Shown here: positions 9,783-24,561 of the stretch, piece after piece
Numbering within the stretch: position 1 is the first letter of the stretch
Layout of the letters: every line of letters begins with the position of its first letter
From: Hymenochaete sp. R1
Taxonomy: Eukaryota; Basidiomycota; Agaricomycetes; Hymenochaetales; Hymenochaetaceae
NCBI GenBank assembly: GCA_019400425.1
Contig: JAFREE010000109.1
Location: 1 to 64,000 of the forward strand
Direction of reading: 5' to 3'
Length of the DNA stretch: 64,000 bases
The notes under the pieces: generated by a model
Database searches by the model: none
Seen by the model: the letters and a program-made list of their open reading frames with translations, nothing else
Told to the model about the DNA's origin: nothing
Program-made: the position numbers and the translations under genes

Positions 9783-12474
9783 TCAAAGCGTGTAGCGATA
9801 CCCACTCCATCCATCTCCCTTATCGCTACGCGCCTCCGCCACCGACTCATACCGACCATTCTTAATCAGCATGTCCGCTTTGTCTTCGTTTACTCCGACG
9901 ATGACTTCGTCCCTCTCTCCGCGCTCCCGTTTCGCGTTCTCTCGTCGGAGGAAGAAAAGCATAGTGAGTGCGGCGGTGAAGCCAAGGCCTATGTATCTGT
10001 AATTCGGAAAGAGGTCGTCAGAACAAAGGCTGGTAGAAGCCTTTATGTCAGATAGACGCACAGAAGGACGATTCCGTGCCCGAGAACAAAGCGCGGGGCA
10101 TCTCTCGCTCGATACTGCAGAAGTATTACGCGTCATCAAGACCGAATATGCACGGAACAAAAAGTGAGCCACTCACGGCGTTTGATGTTGCGGCGCCGTT
10201 GATATTTCCGCTTTAGAAAAGGCCCAATAAGCTGCATGGTTTCTAGCGATCGTAAAGTTGTTCGCTTACAATCCGATGACCCAACCCAGAGAAACGCTCC
10301 GCTTATAGGTACCTTCAACATTATTCGATACCCATGCTCTGTTTCAAAAATAAAATAGGGAACGTGACAGAATCGACGGAAATAACGGACATGATATTCG
10401 CTGTTCGAAATGTCTTATTGTCAGCAAGGTCGAAGGTCAACCATTTCTAAGCGCAACTCACGGATCAGAGGATAGATTCCGCTTCACATCGGACGTGAGC
10501 ATTTGGGAGACAGATTATCTCCCAGAAGAAGAGATACTCACCACGCGGCTAGATACACTGCAAAATACGATAGACCAGCAGATTTTGAGAAGATCAAAAT
10601 CAGGTAAGCCGCGATACCTGTATTGAGTTATATTAGTATATATTCATAAGCACATTGAAAACTGGATGACGGACCCAGACAATAGCATCCACTTGAAAGT
10701 TGACCAACAAATCAGTACCATAAGATGACGAAGTATAAAGAAATCTGTTTTACATAGTAAAGTATCCACGGCGTCCATAGCGGTCAGCAAGGAAGCCAAC
10801 GGTGCATGTCCAGATACAAGCCAATGCATACACCGGAACTGTCAGAAGGTTCGCGGCAGTGGCTTGGAAGCCTTCATCATGATAGGGCGTTAGCTCAGTG
10901 TTATTAGAGAATCGTTGTGTGTTTTACCGAGTTCGTTGATAATCGATGGCAGGAACAAAGAAAAGCCGTAAAGCGGACCATTAGCTCCCGTGTACAAGAT
11001 CACTAAGAATAAGTTGAATAAACACGACTTCAGCGTAAATTGACTCAGTGACACACTTCCAACCCATGTCTTCCAATCGATGATGCTGTCCCAAATGTAC
11101 TTCCATCGCGCGTGCTCTCCTCCAGCAGAGTACATCCCGTCATTCTGAAGACGAGAAATGACCAGTTTCCTCTCTGGCTCGGTCAAGAATCTTGCTGTGT
11201 CTGGGAAATCCTGAAGGATGAAGAACGATGCGAATCCCACAATTACGGAGAAAATGCCCTCGATAATGAAGATCCAAGCCCTATTGGATTGTAAGTCACC
11301 GTTATAGCACACAGACAATTGAGTCAGACCATGCAGGCTTTCCCGCGATCCCGTCCATGTTCGAGATAGCAGCCTTCCAGCAAACATCAGTAAAGTAGAT
11401 CCGCAGCACCCCATTGCGCTGAAGGCTTACAGCCAGTAGTCCTCCGAAAGCTCCCGATACAGTTGCCGCCGAGAAGAATATCGCGGCACGGAGACCAAAT
11501 TCGCGACGCTTGTACCAACTTAAAATAAAATATCAAAGTAAATCAAGATTGTCACTCTCGTGCCTGAGTTTCGTCCCACGCCATCGTATTTACGACGCCG
11601 TGGATAGAACCAATGAAGTTGCGAATGGCGTGGGAGAAGAGGGGAGTGCGGGGCTCCTCGGGTCGGATGATGTGAGAGCAACAGCACTTACCAGGAAAGA
11701 TAGTAGTTAGCTCCGGGAAAGAGGCCCGCTTCAAATGTCCCAAGCATCCACCTCAGGCCTGGTGGTGTGTTCCATTCAGCATTTTCATACGCGGCATGCG
11801 AAACTGAAGTTTACCGAAAAGACCACCAAAATTGTGGACAAGACCTTGCAAAGTCTACGTAAAGTAGTTAGTTTGTGAAATAATGGTGCAGTATAAAGAC
11901 GTACCATCATCACTCCCCATAAGAACATGATTGACGAAAGCCATATTGACGGGCGTAGACGTTTCAGAAAGATGTTTGAGGGCACCTAGTTTATCAACTC
12001 TTCGCTCAATAGCAGCGCAGTCAAACAATCTCTAACTTACATCCAGCAAGGAGTATGGAATGAAGAAGATGGACAGGCAGATCAAATATTGAGTGTCGGA
12101 TATATGCAAATCCGCTTCCATATTATAAAGCTGTAGGAGAAATGAGGCTGGTGTGCAAGTAAGCCTTCACATCGTAGCTGTACCTTAGCATTTCCGATAC
12201 TTGTACGGTCCAAGAAAGCTGAAAGTATTCAGTTATCAGAAATAGTACGAAAAGCCAGAAAGATTTAGAAATGCCTACCAACAAGATATAGGAATGATAG
12301 CCAAGGTATGAGGGCGAGGTCGATTTTCCGGAGGAGCTTCTTCTCGTTCAGATCTAGCTCGGAAGCCTCTATGACTGACACCTCCTTTTCGTTCACGGTA
12401 AGGCTATCTTTTCCATCGGAAGATGAGCTTGACGACACTTGAGCTTGAGGAGTGACTTTTTCCTCGGTCGACAT
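9783..12474 (-). CDS. MFS transporter, Dal5/allantoate permease family (subfamily A, array copy 1)
   Basis: Twelve-helix proton-coupled carrier of the anion:cation symporter family, whose members import allantoate, nicotinate, pantothenate, biotin or peptides; the substrate here is unknown. The start at 12474 begins a Ser-rich cytosolic tail, then LNEKKLLRKIDLALIPWLSFLYLV, the family's N-terminal signature. Later exons give SFLDRTSIGNAK, SNIFLKRLRPSIWLSSIMFLWG, RAWIFIIEGIFSVIVGFASFF, QDFPDTARFLTEPERKLVISRLQ and YSAGGEHARWKYIWDSIIDWKTW, then ANLLTVPVYALACIWTCTVGFLADRYGRRGYF with the loop motif DRYGRR. The C-terminus ends KGDGWSGYRYTL (stop 9783-9785). About ten short introns interrupt it and no frame break was seen. 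It is closer to the plus-strand gene at 58850 than to its array neighbours, because both share the YSAGGE..RWKYIWDSI segment. Confidence 0.92.
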
Positions 12475-12931
12475 GGTTTGTAGGGATAGTGTTGATAGTG
12501 TCTGTCTTCGAAGGGAGCAGACTACGGAAAGAGATCCCGAGTAACTTTTATATCCTTATATATAGTGATCCTCCGGTGAGATGTTTCTCAAGAGGAGCAA
12601 AGGACCATATTGAATACACTGCAGGTCACTTGCCGAGTGATTACACTCGGCGACGTTAGTTTTTAGCTCTCACGTTAGTGAGTGCAGTACAAAAGCGTGT
12701 CGAATTGTCCCAGGAAGGGAAATCGATGTCACTAAGATTCGTTTCTTCTATCAAGGGCACCCCTGCGAAGGTCAAACGCGTGCTGTACATGAGTTCGAGA
12801 AAATCTTGAGTGCTCCGCAAAAAATGAGATCAAGTACGCGTTCGGAAATCGCGTCGCAGTTTCAAAATGAAGTGCAGAAATTACCCGCGAGAAGCATTTC
12901 GATTTCTCTATACTCCGCAACAAGACCTTAA
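12475..12931. promoter_or_regulatory. Promoter of array copy 1 and 3' flank of copy 2
   Basis: On the minus strand TATATATAAGG lies at 12554-12564, 80 nt before the start codon at 12474, and is a strong TATA candidate. The rest of the spacer has no coding signal. It does not contain the CACGTG element found in the two spacers further along the array. Confidence 0.5.
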
Positions 12932-15325
12932 TTAGATCATGTATCTAAATCCGCTCCATTCATCACCTTTATGGAGCTTTGCTGCCTCGACGGATTGGAA
13001 AATACCATTCCTTTCGTCGCCCTTTACCTCGCCAGATCCCAGTATGACTTCGTCTCTGCGTCCCTTATCTCGCATTCTATTCTCGCGTTTGAGCAGAAGG
13101 TGAGTCGCGACGGATCCAACGAAACCCAATAAAACAAACATAAGCGTCATGGCGTGCCCGATCGTATACCATGGAGCATCACGCGCCCGATACTATCAAG
13201 CCTTTGATGAAGGAACCAACTAGAGGGACAAGTAAACTCACTACGTTAGAACTCGCAGCACCGGCCAAGTTCGCGCTGTGGAAAAATAAGTTTCAAAAAG
13301 GTTCTCGCGACAGAAAAGCTTACCAAGTCATGGCCATCGCCATGATTACGGAACGCTTCAAAGGGCCTTCGGCGTTGTTCGCTATCCAAGCTCTGAAACA
13401 TACGTATTTCAGCAGGTATTGCCACATGCAGTCATATGGTACCGACTGAGAATTCGCTATTGTAAAGTTAGACAGAAACAAACTTCAAGGAAGAATGACC
13501 ATACCTATGTTAGGATAGACGCCTCTAATATGAAAGGTGAGATAAATACTACGTATACCCGAGATGAGACTCACATTGAGACTACATATGTTGCAAAATA
13601 CGACAGTGCAACATTCCTAGAAAGAATAAGAATAATGTACCCGATGGTCGCTGCAATATGACTCTGACATCAGTTCTTGCGGGGCCCGAAATGAACCAGC
13701 TCCTGTATGTCATACCGATCGTGAAAAGTGCACTTTACCCTCTCAGACGCAGTCTCTATGTAGAATCAACGAGAACTACTTACATAGAAACAATCCCTCG
13801 TGATTTAAAATAGTCTGCAAGTATGCCAGATACAATAACCGCTAGGCACCCCGCAACATAGACTGGCACGGTGAGCAAATTCGAACGCGTCGCCGAAAAA
13901 CCTATGAGGCAAATAGTCAATCTATTTGAATCTTGAAAGATGATCACGCCTTACCGAGCTTATCGATAATACTTGGCAGAAACAATGAAAGACCATAGAC
14001 GGCCATGTCAACTCCTTAAATGCGGCGCACTGTCAGTACTCCGATATGTAGAGCCCTCCGTCTCGTACGGACCCATTAGTGTGAGACAATTCATCCATGT
14101 TTTCCACTCCTCGAAGCCCTTTCTGATTAGTCGCCAGCTTAGGCTTTCATCGGCATTTAGTGTACGTGCTTCGTCTTGAAGGCGTCCAATAACGAATACG
14201 CGCTCAGCATCAGAAAGAAATCTCGCAGTTTCAGGATAATCGGTAAGAATGAAGAACGATGCCAGCGCTAAGGCAACAGTGAGGAGACCTTCCAGAATGA
14301 AAATCCAAGACCTAGTAAAGTTAAATAATTTAGGTCTGGGGTAATACGTCACCGAACTGACCAGGCAGGTTTGCCCCCGATCCCGTCCATTTTTGAAATC
14401 GCCGCCTATAATAAGGATAAGATACATGTAATGGATGTAAAATGTACGCTCACTGTAAGTAATCCGCCGAAGGCACCTGCTAATGTGACGCCTGCATTGA
14501 AGATGGCTAGTCTAGCCCCAATTTCGTTTCTCTTATACCAACTGAAGCATCCTGAGCTAGCTTTGCGAGGAATAAACGAAGGATGCATCTTACCACGACA
14601 AGTAGAAAGCTGCGGCGGGGAAAAAGCAGGCTTCGGCCGTGCCAAGAAACCACCGTACCGCTTCAATCCGGTTCAGGTCAGTTATATCAAAAGTCAACGC
14701 TGAGACTTACCAAACAACCCGCTGAAATTATGCACCAGGCCCTGCACAGTCTGAGGCGCGGGAAAAGAAAGTAAACCACTATCAATAATATAGTAGATAC
14801 ACAAACCGACCATAAGAGCGCCCCATATCAACATAGTGGAAGAAATCCAAATGGAGGGGCGGAACTTCTTCAAGCAAATGATCGCTGGAACCTCCAACAG
14901 AGCGTAAGGGAAAAAGAAGATAGTCAAGCAGATGAGATACTGCTTGTCGGAGATATGGATATCATTCTCGAGTCCGTATAACTAAAGATTTATGAACAGC
15001 TGAACCAGTTTCGTAATCCACTATTTGACGCACCCTTGCATTGCCTATGCTTGATCGATCCAGGAAACATAGAAGGTAAAGGATGGATAACCTGCACATA
15101 CTGAGATTGCTGCTAAACTCGTGAGAGACATAGAACATACCAGGGAATCAAAGTCCAGTCAAGTTTTCGCAGTAATTTCTTCTCGTCCACTTCGCTGAGG
15201 CTACCATTACTCGACTTGATGACACTGTGCTCAATTTCCTCCTTCCCGAAGTCTTTCCTGATCTCCTCCTTGTCTTCATGAATATGTTCTTTTGAGAACA
15301 TAGCTGCTGGCCTTGTAGATGACAT
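12932..15325 (-). CDS. MFS transporter, Dal5 family (subfamily B, array copy 2)
   Basis: The start at 15325 (MSSTRPAAMFSKEHIHEDKE) leads to DEKKLLRKLDWTLIPW. Next come the exon FFFPYALLEVPAIICLKKFRPSIWISSTMLIWGALMV, TVQGLVHNFSGLFG, YKRNEIGARLAIFNAGVTLAGAFGGLL, SWIFILEGLLTVALALASFF and the cytosolic loop DYPETARFLSDAERVFVIGRLQ..EWKTWMNCLTLMG. Then GFSATRSNLLTVPVYVAGCLAVIVSGILADYFKSRGIVS follows, split from IALFTIATIGYIILILSR by two small introns around 13790-13640. The last exon ends WSGFRYMI (stop 12932-12934). All joins I tried stay in frame, so it appears intact. It transports an unknown organic anion or nitrogen source by family membership. Its penultimate intron and flanking exons are identical to those of copy 3 over 91 bp. 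Confidence 0.92.
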
Positions 15326-16187
15326 TTGTAGGAAGTGGGGCGGTACGCGAAGGCATTTTATAGGTTAACTGCGTCATCTATATCCACGGTGATTCAAATA
15401 GAACGTTTCCAATGCGGCTTGCCATAAAAACAACACCCCACAGTAAAGTTACGCTTGTCCGTTTCCGTGCTTCGAAGCGGGTCGAATATGAATAGCGACG
15501 GCCTTGTGACAAAGATAGCTGGGTCGGTGAGCGGCTGAACAGTCGAGCCCGGGCCGCTGTTCGAGATCAAACCTCACAGCTACATATAGTGCAATGTCAG
15601 ATGCTTTCAACCCTCGGCATTTGGTAGCTTTGATACAGAGGTACGGAGTATTATGTGGAAGGGGTTCTTTGAAGGGCATTTCAATGAAAAAGTGAATGTT
15701 TGGTTTTGCTTTGCTAGTACGTTAATATATGAGTACAATCCTTTTACAAACTTGTAGTTTCCTCGCTCACAAGTATATAAGACCTGTTGTCCCCTCCAAC
15801 CTGCATCTGAACTGAACAGGTTTCGTTATCGGCCTCCAGTCCATTCATCGTGTGCCGACCGAAACCAAGCCATCGGCTGGTACTGTGGTTGTGGCCTGAA
15901 AGAGATGTGCTTTAGATTCCGATTTTAGACGAGCAAGTGGTTATGATCGATGTCATGTCTACTATTTCGCACAATGGAAAGATTTGGGTGTGTATGAATT
16001 TAGAAGTAGAAGTCAAGTGGCTGAAGGTGAGAGAGTGACGACACTGCCAGTGAGTATTATTAGTCTTATTTTTTTTTAAAAACGCCCACGTGATCATAAC
16101 GCGAATCGGAGTAACGACGGAGTTCTAAAAAGAACAGCAAATATAGAAAAATAACGTGTGCTTTGCGACAAATAATTGTACTGTACG
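15326..16187. promoter_or_regulatory. Array spacer 1: promoter of copy 2, duplicated in spacer 2
   Basis: On the minus strand TATAAAA lies at 15356-15362, about 30 nt before the start at 15325. Several blocks match the spacer at 18576-19061: the GCGTCATCTATATCCACGG-like segment at 15371-15389, the GCTTCGAA..GAATATGAATAG segment at 15470-15500, and a CACGTGATCA..ACGCG..TCGGAG segment starting at 16087. The whole spacer was therefore copied with the gene. The CACGTG palindrome at 16087-16092 is a bHLH-type binding motif. No coding exon was recognised. Confidence 0.55.
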
Positions 16188-18575
16188 TCAAACCATGTAT
16201 CTAAACCCACTCCATTCATCACCTTTCTGAAGTCTTGCTTCATATATGGACTGAAAGACTCCATTCTTTTCAGCACCTCTCATATCGCCGGATCCCAGTA
16301 TGACTTCGTCTCTGAGTCCCTGATCTCGTATTCTGTTCTCGCGTTTGAGCAGAAGGTGAGTTGCGACTGCCCCGACCAGACCTAGTAGAACAAACATAAG
16401 TGTCATGGCGTGCCCGAGCGTATACCATGGAGCATCACGCGCCCGATACTATCAAGCCTTTGATGAAGGAACCAACTAGAGGGACAAGTAAACTCACTAC
16501 GTTAGAACTTGCAACACCGGTCAAGTTAGCGCTGTAGAGACTTTAGCCTCGAAGTATTCTCACAGTAATGGAGTCGCTTACCATGTCAAAGCTATTGCCA
16601 TGATCACGGAACGTTTCAAAGGGCCTTCGGCATTATTTGCTATCCAGGTTCTGAGGAGGAAAAGGTGTCAGCAGGTTTGCCATGTGTGCAATCCGATGGT
16701 GCTGACTGAGAGTTTGCTATGGTAGAGTTAGAAAAGAAAGGGTAATAAAAGGCTAGGATAATACCAATGTTAGGATAAATACCTCTGGATTTAAAATTAG
16801 GATAAAATATTACTATATTTATGAAAAGGCGTACATCGAAACTACATACGTTGCAAAATATGACAATGCAACATTTCTGGAGAGAATAAGAATGATATAA
16901 CCGACTGTCGCTGCAAAGAGATTGGCATCAATTCGCGGAGGCAGAAACAATAAAACAATTCCTGATTAGCATACCGATTGTAAAAAGTGCTCTGCATCAA
17001 ATCAGATGTATTTAATAGGAGAATCAATGGAAGTTGCCCACATCGAAACAATTCCCCGCGACTCGAAATGATCTGCAATAATCCCAAATATTATAACCAT
17101 AAGGCAGCCTACAACATAAACTGGCACAGTAAGCAAATTCGAACGCGTCGCCGAGAATCCTAAGGAAATCAGTTGGTTAGCTTACAGCTCGACCGATGAG
17201 CACGCCTTACCGAGCTTATCGATAATACTCGGCAGAAACAACGAAAGGCCGTACAGCGCCATATCAGCTCCTGAGAAACGGCACATTGTCAGTACCTTGT
17301 CGTGCAGCACTCTATCTCATACTGACCCATTAGTGTGATGCAATTCATCCACGTCTTCCACTCCTTGAAGCCCTTTCCAATTACTCGCCACCGCAAGCCT
17401 TCATCGATATTGAGAGTCCGTGCATCATCCTGCAGACGTCCGATGACAAGTTCGCGCTCGGCATCGGAAAGAAATTTTGCAGTTTCGGGATAATCGCTCA
17501 GGATAAAGAACGAAGCAATAGCCAGGATGACCGTCAGTAAACCCTCTAGAATGAAGATCCAGGACCTAAAATACTCCTTGAGTTAATTGCTATGCATGCC
17601 GTAGACGGACTAACCACGCAGATTTGCCTCCAACTCCGTCCATATTCGAGATGGCCGCCTGAGTAAGAAAAATGAGATGAAGCTAGTAGGTACGAAACTC
17701 GTACTCACCGCGAGCAACCCACCGAACGCACCTGCCAGCGTGACCCCTGCATTGAAAACGGCGATTCTAGCTCCAATCTCATTTCGCTTATACCAGCTGA
17801 AATAATGACCACTGCAATTAGTTCGAATGCAATGCTAGAAATATTCGCTGTTTCTCACCATGATAAATAAAAAACAGCGGCAGGAAAAAAACATGCTTCC
17901 GACATGCCAAGGAACCATCTCGCAGCTTCAGATTGGTTCAGATGCCAGTGGGTTCGGGAGATGAGAAAAAATGCTCACCAAATAAACCGCTGTAATTATG
18001 CACAAGGCCTTGCACAGTCTGAAGCGCGAACAACAAACGTAAGTATCATTCAGGTTGAAGTACGTTTGGCAAACCGACCATAAGAGCGCCCCATATCAAC
18101 ATGGTGGAAGAAATCCAAATGGAGGGACGGAACTTCTTCAGGCAAATGTTCGCTGGAACCTCCAAAAGAGCATAAGGGAGGAAGAAGATAGTCAAACAGA
18201 TGAGATACTGCTTGTCAGATATGTGGATATCATTCTCGAGTCCATATAGCTAATGATTATGGATCAGCTGATCCATTTTCATAATCCGTTATTTGGCGCA
18301 CCCTTGCATTGCCTATACTTGATCGATCCAGGAAACACAGTAGGTAGAGTATGGATAACCTGCTAACACTGAGATTATCGCTAAACACGTGAGAGACATA
18401 GAACACACCAGGGAATCAAAGTCCAGTCAAGTTTTCGAAGCAATTTCTTCTCGTCCACATCTACGACGCTTCTACTATTTTGTTCGAGGATGTCGCCATC
18501 AACATTCTCTTCCTTGGGGTCTTTTCGTAAGTCCTTTTCCTCGTCCTGAACTTCAAGTTGTTCGTTTGAGGACAT
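16188..18575 (-). CDS. MFS transporter, Dal5 family (subfamily B, array copy 3)
   Basis: This is the closest relative of copy 2. The start is placed at Met 18575 (MSSNEQLEVQDEEK) because the first in-frame Met (18626) directly abuts a TATAAAG element at 18628-18635 and would leave no leader. Exons read VDEKKLLRKLDWTLIPW, IWISSTMLIWGALMV, TVQGLVHNYSGLF, KRNEIGARIAVFNAGVTLAGAFGGLL, SWIFILEGLLTVILAIASFF, DYPETAKFLSDAERELVIGRLQ, EWKTWMNCITLMG and GFSATRSNLLTVPVYVVGCLMVIIFGIIADHFESRGIVS. The small exon IALFTI then follows at about 16995-16979, flanked by GT-AG introns. The end is WSGFRYMV (stop 16188-16190). I found no disabling change. Substrate unknown. Confidence 0.92.
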
Positions 18576-19061
18576 GGCCGGCAACGCTATGGGTGTCTGT
18601 GCAGATGGGTGTGGGTAATTCATCACGCTTTATACGCAAATTGCGCCATCTACACCCCCAGTGATTCGAACCGGTGAGAATGCCTATAATGCGGATCACC
18701 ATTATGACAGTACCCCACAGCGTAGAGACACGTCCATCTCCGCGCTTCGAATATGAATAGTAATAGTGTTGGCCATGTGACGAAAGATAACAACATTGCC
18801 TGGGTAGAAAGGCCGTAGCACCCTACTCATATCTGACCGCTTAGATGGCGTGATATCGGATACTTTGGACTTTCGGCATTAAGAGGGCCTGATACAGAGA
18901 GCAGTACTTGCATAAGTCTCGGAGTTGAGAGCTTTCTATCCGAGGAAAATCTGTTCCGTGCACGTGATCACGACGCGCGTCGGAGTTTTAAATTAAAGCA
19001 CAGCAAATGGACTTTTCGACTGACTTTAAGACTGGTTACATATCTTATCGTATTCTGCAAC
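18576..19061. promoter_or_regulatory. Array spacer 2: promoter of copy 3
   Basis: It contains a minus-strand TATAAAG element at 18628-18635, about 55 nt before the chosen start. It shares blocks with spacer 1, including GCTTCGAATATGAATAG near 18745-18762 and the palindrome CACGTG at 18961-18966 followed by ATCACGACGCG..TCGGAG. No gene is seen inside. Confidence 0.55.
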
Positions 19062-21496
19062 TCAAATGATATATCTAAACCCACTCCATTTGTCCCCTTT
19101 CTGAAGTCTTGCGTCTTCTACTGATCGGAAAATCCCATTCCTCTCATCGCCTTTAACTTCGTCGTATTCTGCTGCTATGACTTCATCTCTCAGCCCTTGA
19201 TCTCGAATTTTGTTCTCGCGTTTGAGCAGCAGGTAGGACACGGCTGCACCGGTAAACGCAAGTAGCACAAACATGAGCGATATACCGTGCCCAATAGTGT
19301 ACCATGGTGCATCACGTGCACGATACTTAATAATGTGTTGGTCAGGGAGCTGCAGGAGCTGCGCTAGAAGCCAGACAAACTTACCACATTAGAGCTCACC
19401 GCACCTGTCAAGTTGGCACTGGAAAAGGTCAGTTTTCGCCTGTACTCGCGTGGGCAGTGCCTACCATGTAAAAGTTATGCCCATAATGACAGACCGCTTC
19501 AAAGGCCCTTCGGCGTTGTTTGCTATCCAAGCTCTAGTAGAGATACAATTCAGAAGGTATCGGAATGTAAGTGACATAACGGAACTGACTGAGTATTCGC
19601 TACAACAAAATCGAATTTAGTCAAAGGAAAGGATAAAATAAACAAAGACCGTACGTAAATTCGGATAAACGCCTCTGAGTGAATGGTGAGAAAAATGACT
19701 AGCATATCAGCATATGAACTTACATCGCGACAATATATGTTGCCACATAAGATAGAGCGACATTTCTGGAGAAGATCAAAATCATATATCCGATTATCGC
19801 TTCAAGAAAGTATGGTCGTAAATCCTTTTGGAAATTAAAAACTTTCACGAGTCAATCGTACCGGTCGAAAGAAGAACCCTTCGTTATCTCAGTAGAGACA
19901 AAATGAGAAAAAGCAACGATAGTGACATACATGGCAACGATCCCTCGCGATCTATAGCGGTCCGAAAATGTGCTGGCCACTACCATCATTAAACATCCTG
20001 CAATGTACACTGGGACGGAAAGCAAGTTCGAACGTGTTGATGAGAAACCTACAAACGCCATAAGCCCGGTTTACTAAAACCTCACGCGCGCCTTACCGAG
20101 CTGGCTTATTATACTTGGCAGGAATAAAGAGAGGCCAGTAATCGCCATAGTAGTCCCTTGTACATGATTCAATGTCAGTATTCGGCGTACGATTGAGCTC
20201 TGTATTGAACTCACCCATCAATGCAACGGAATTCGCCCACGTCTTCCATTCCTTGAAACACTTTTCAATGACGTGCCACTGCAGACCCTCATCAGCGTTA
20301 TGGATCCGTGATTCATCCCGCAGACGCTCCAGGACGAAGGTACGCTCAGCCTCGGAAAGAAACGTTGCACGTTCGGGGAAATCGTGCAGAACAACGAACG
20401 AGGTGAGCGCCAGGACAACCGTTAGGAGACCTTCGAGGATGAAAATCCAAGACCTGAAAAACGACAAATATTGTTAGAGTGTACGAGTGATATTATAAGA
20501 ATGGACTCACCAAGCGGGCTTGCCGCCGACCCCATCCATATTGGAAATAGCCGCCTGGAAAGCGGATAAGATACATGACGGACTGGCAGATCTGAAAGGC
20601 ACATTCACCGCAAGCAATCCACCGAACGCACCTGCCAAGGTGACTCCCGCATTGAAAACGGCAAGTCTAGCTCCAAGTTCATTTCTCTTATACCAACTGA
20701 ATTACGGTTTACCTTGAGCTGATTGCATGTGCGACTTCGATAAAGCGCTGGACACACTTACCATGAAAGATAAAACGCTACGGCAGGGAAGAAGCATGCC
20801 TCAGCCATGCCGAGGAACCATCGCACCGCTTCAATTTGGTTCAGATGAGATTCGATAGATAAAGGCCACGCTCACCCATTAAACCGCTGAAATTGTGCAC
20901 AAGGCCTTGCACAGTCTTGCACATAGTCAGCGAGTTCAAGTCAAGTTCATGTGTGCGGACGAGTCACCATGATGATGCCCCATATAAGCATAGTAGAAGA
21001 GATCCACACCGAAGGCCGGAATTTCTTCAAGCAGATGTTTGCTGGAACTTCCAGAAGTGAATAAGGGAAGAAGAAGACAGTCAAACAGATGAGGAATTGT
21101 TTGTCGGAAATGTGGAGGTCCCTTTCAAGCCCATAAAGCTGTATACCGTTATTAATCGAAAGGTCGTTTCACTGGCACACTGCTAAGCTAGAAATTGACG
21201 CACCCTAGCATTGCCTATACTTGACCTATCGAGGAAGCACAGGAGGAACAAAATAGACAGCCTGAGTGGCAAACAATTAGCCGTCGATCGACATTATAAG
21301 TGAATGTGGATGAAAAGGGGGATTAAACTCACCAGGGGATCAGCGTCCAGTCAATTTTACGAATCAGTTTCTTCTCGTCGATTTCACTGCCAGTGAGGAT
21401 AGTACTGCTGGTCTTCTCAGATTCGTCGATATCCACTTCTCCGGAATCTTTTTCAGACACCTTTTCATCACGGGCAAGCTGCTCGATCGTAGTCAT
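19062..21496 (-). CDS. MFS transporter, Dal5 family (subfamily B, array copy 4)
   Basis: The start at 21496 (MTTIEQLARDEKVSEKDSG) precedes IDEKKLIRKIDWTLIPW. A TATAAA element lies about 70 nt upstream (21565-21572). The body reads as in copies 2 and 3: SNMDGVGGKPAW, SWIFILEGLLTVVLALTSFVVL, HDFPERATFLSEAERTFVLERLRDESRIHNADEGLQWH, EWKTWANSVALMG, and GFSSTRSNLLSVPVYIAGCLMMVVASTFSDRYRSRGIVA. A tiny exon then supplies MVLLST (about 19875-19859) before AIIGYMILIFSRNVALSYVATYIV. The last exon ends WSGFRYII (stop 19062-19064). It is more divergent from copies 2 and 3 than they are from each other, which suggests it is the older copy. No break was found; substrate unknown. Confidence 0.92.
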
Positions 21497-22396
21497 ATCT
21501 GTAGACCTCGTCGATGTCGTTTGTAGGGGACGTCACGGTGCAGGCGCGGACCACCCAAAGTCGATTTATAAACCGGTTGCTCCATCCGAGCCCTGTAGAA
21601 AATGATATAAATAGAGCACTAGTACTCCCAGTACAGCTCGACACCACCATCATCACAAGGACAGGATGTCGCCGTCGAAGTATGGGCGTTCCATTAGCAA
21701 TCCATGGATTGGGATCAAAATACATTTTTCATTCGCCAATCTGCAAGGAGAGTTGATCCTGTGACAGACGATCGCTACGTTTGAGCGGCTGAACTAAGGG
21801 AGCGGCAAGCAGCATTGTGGTCACCAGCTTTGTATTGCGTTTATCCAGATATCCTCATGCACTAAGATTTCAATGCTGAGGCACAGAAGAAGGGATGGAG
21901 ACGGGCGTAGAGCGTTCCTTTCCAGAACGTGGTGATTGCTTCTTCGACTTTGCTAACACGTCACGGAATTCTCAATGCCCGGATAACCAGCTTTCTCTAC
22001 TTGAGGTATAATCCTGCTTACGTCCCTCCTGAGAATCGGAGTACAGGTCTGTCATCACACAGGACGAAACACCATTATCGAGTTCGTACCTTTATCTATT
22101 CCTCAATAGCGATAAACGGCAAGAAACCAAAACAATTGGAGTATAGCGAACAAATTTGCCACATTTTCCCCATGGATCTCGCATTCATAAAGGTGCATGT
22201 TCAAAAGGCTTCTCACTTCACGTAGTATTGAGATGCAAAAGTTGATCTATTTTTAGTCTGCTTCTCAGCGCACGTTTATGGACAATGAAAGGTATGAAGA
22301 AAGCAATTGAAGTTCAGACCGCGCTACTCTTGTTGCATGACCGTCCATAATCCACTTTTTGATCCCTGATACTCATCCACGTCGATTAAGGATAAG
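21497..22396. other. 900-bp spacer between transporter array and ATP1
   Basis: The left part is the copy 4 promoter (TATAAA at 21565-21572 on the minus strand). The right part is the ATP1 3' flank. Only short, biasless reading frames occur between. A GAGCGGCTGAAC stretch near 21783 resembles GAGCGGCTGAAC at 15530 in array spacer 1, so a promoter fragment may be shared by copies 2 and 4. Confidence 0.4.

Positions 22397-24561
<2,165 letters not shown>

Noticed and set aside
5671..21496. Terpenoid or other secondary-metabolite gene cluster suggested by HMG-CoA synthase beside transporters
   Set aside because: No terpene cyclase, P450, synthase or tailoring enzyme is present; the HMG-CoA synthase is the usual housekeeping enzyme.
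12932..21496. Array copies 2-4 as pseudogenes because only short open frames are seen
   Set aside because: The breaks coincide with GT-AG introns; exon joins, including the tiny exon before the IGY helix in each copy, restore one frame throughout.
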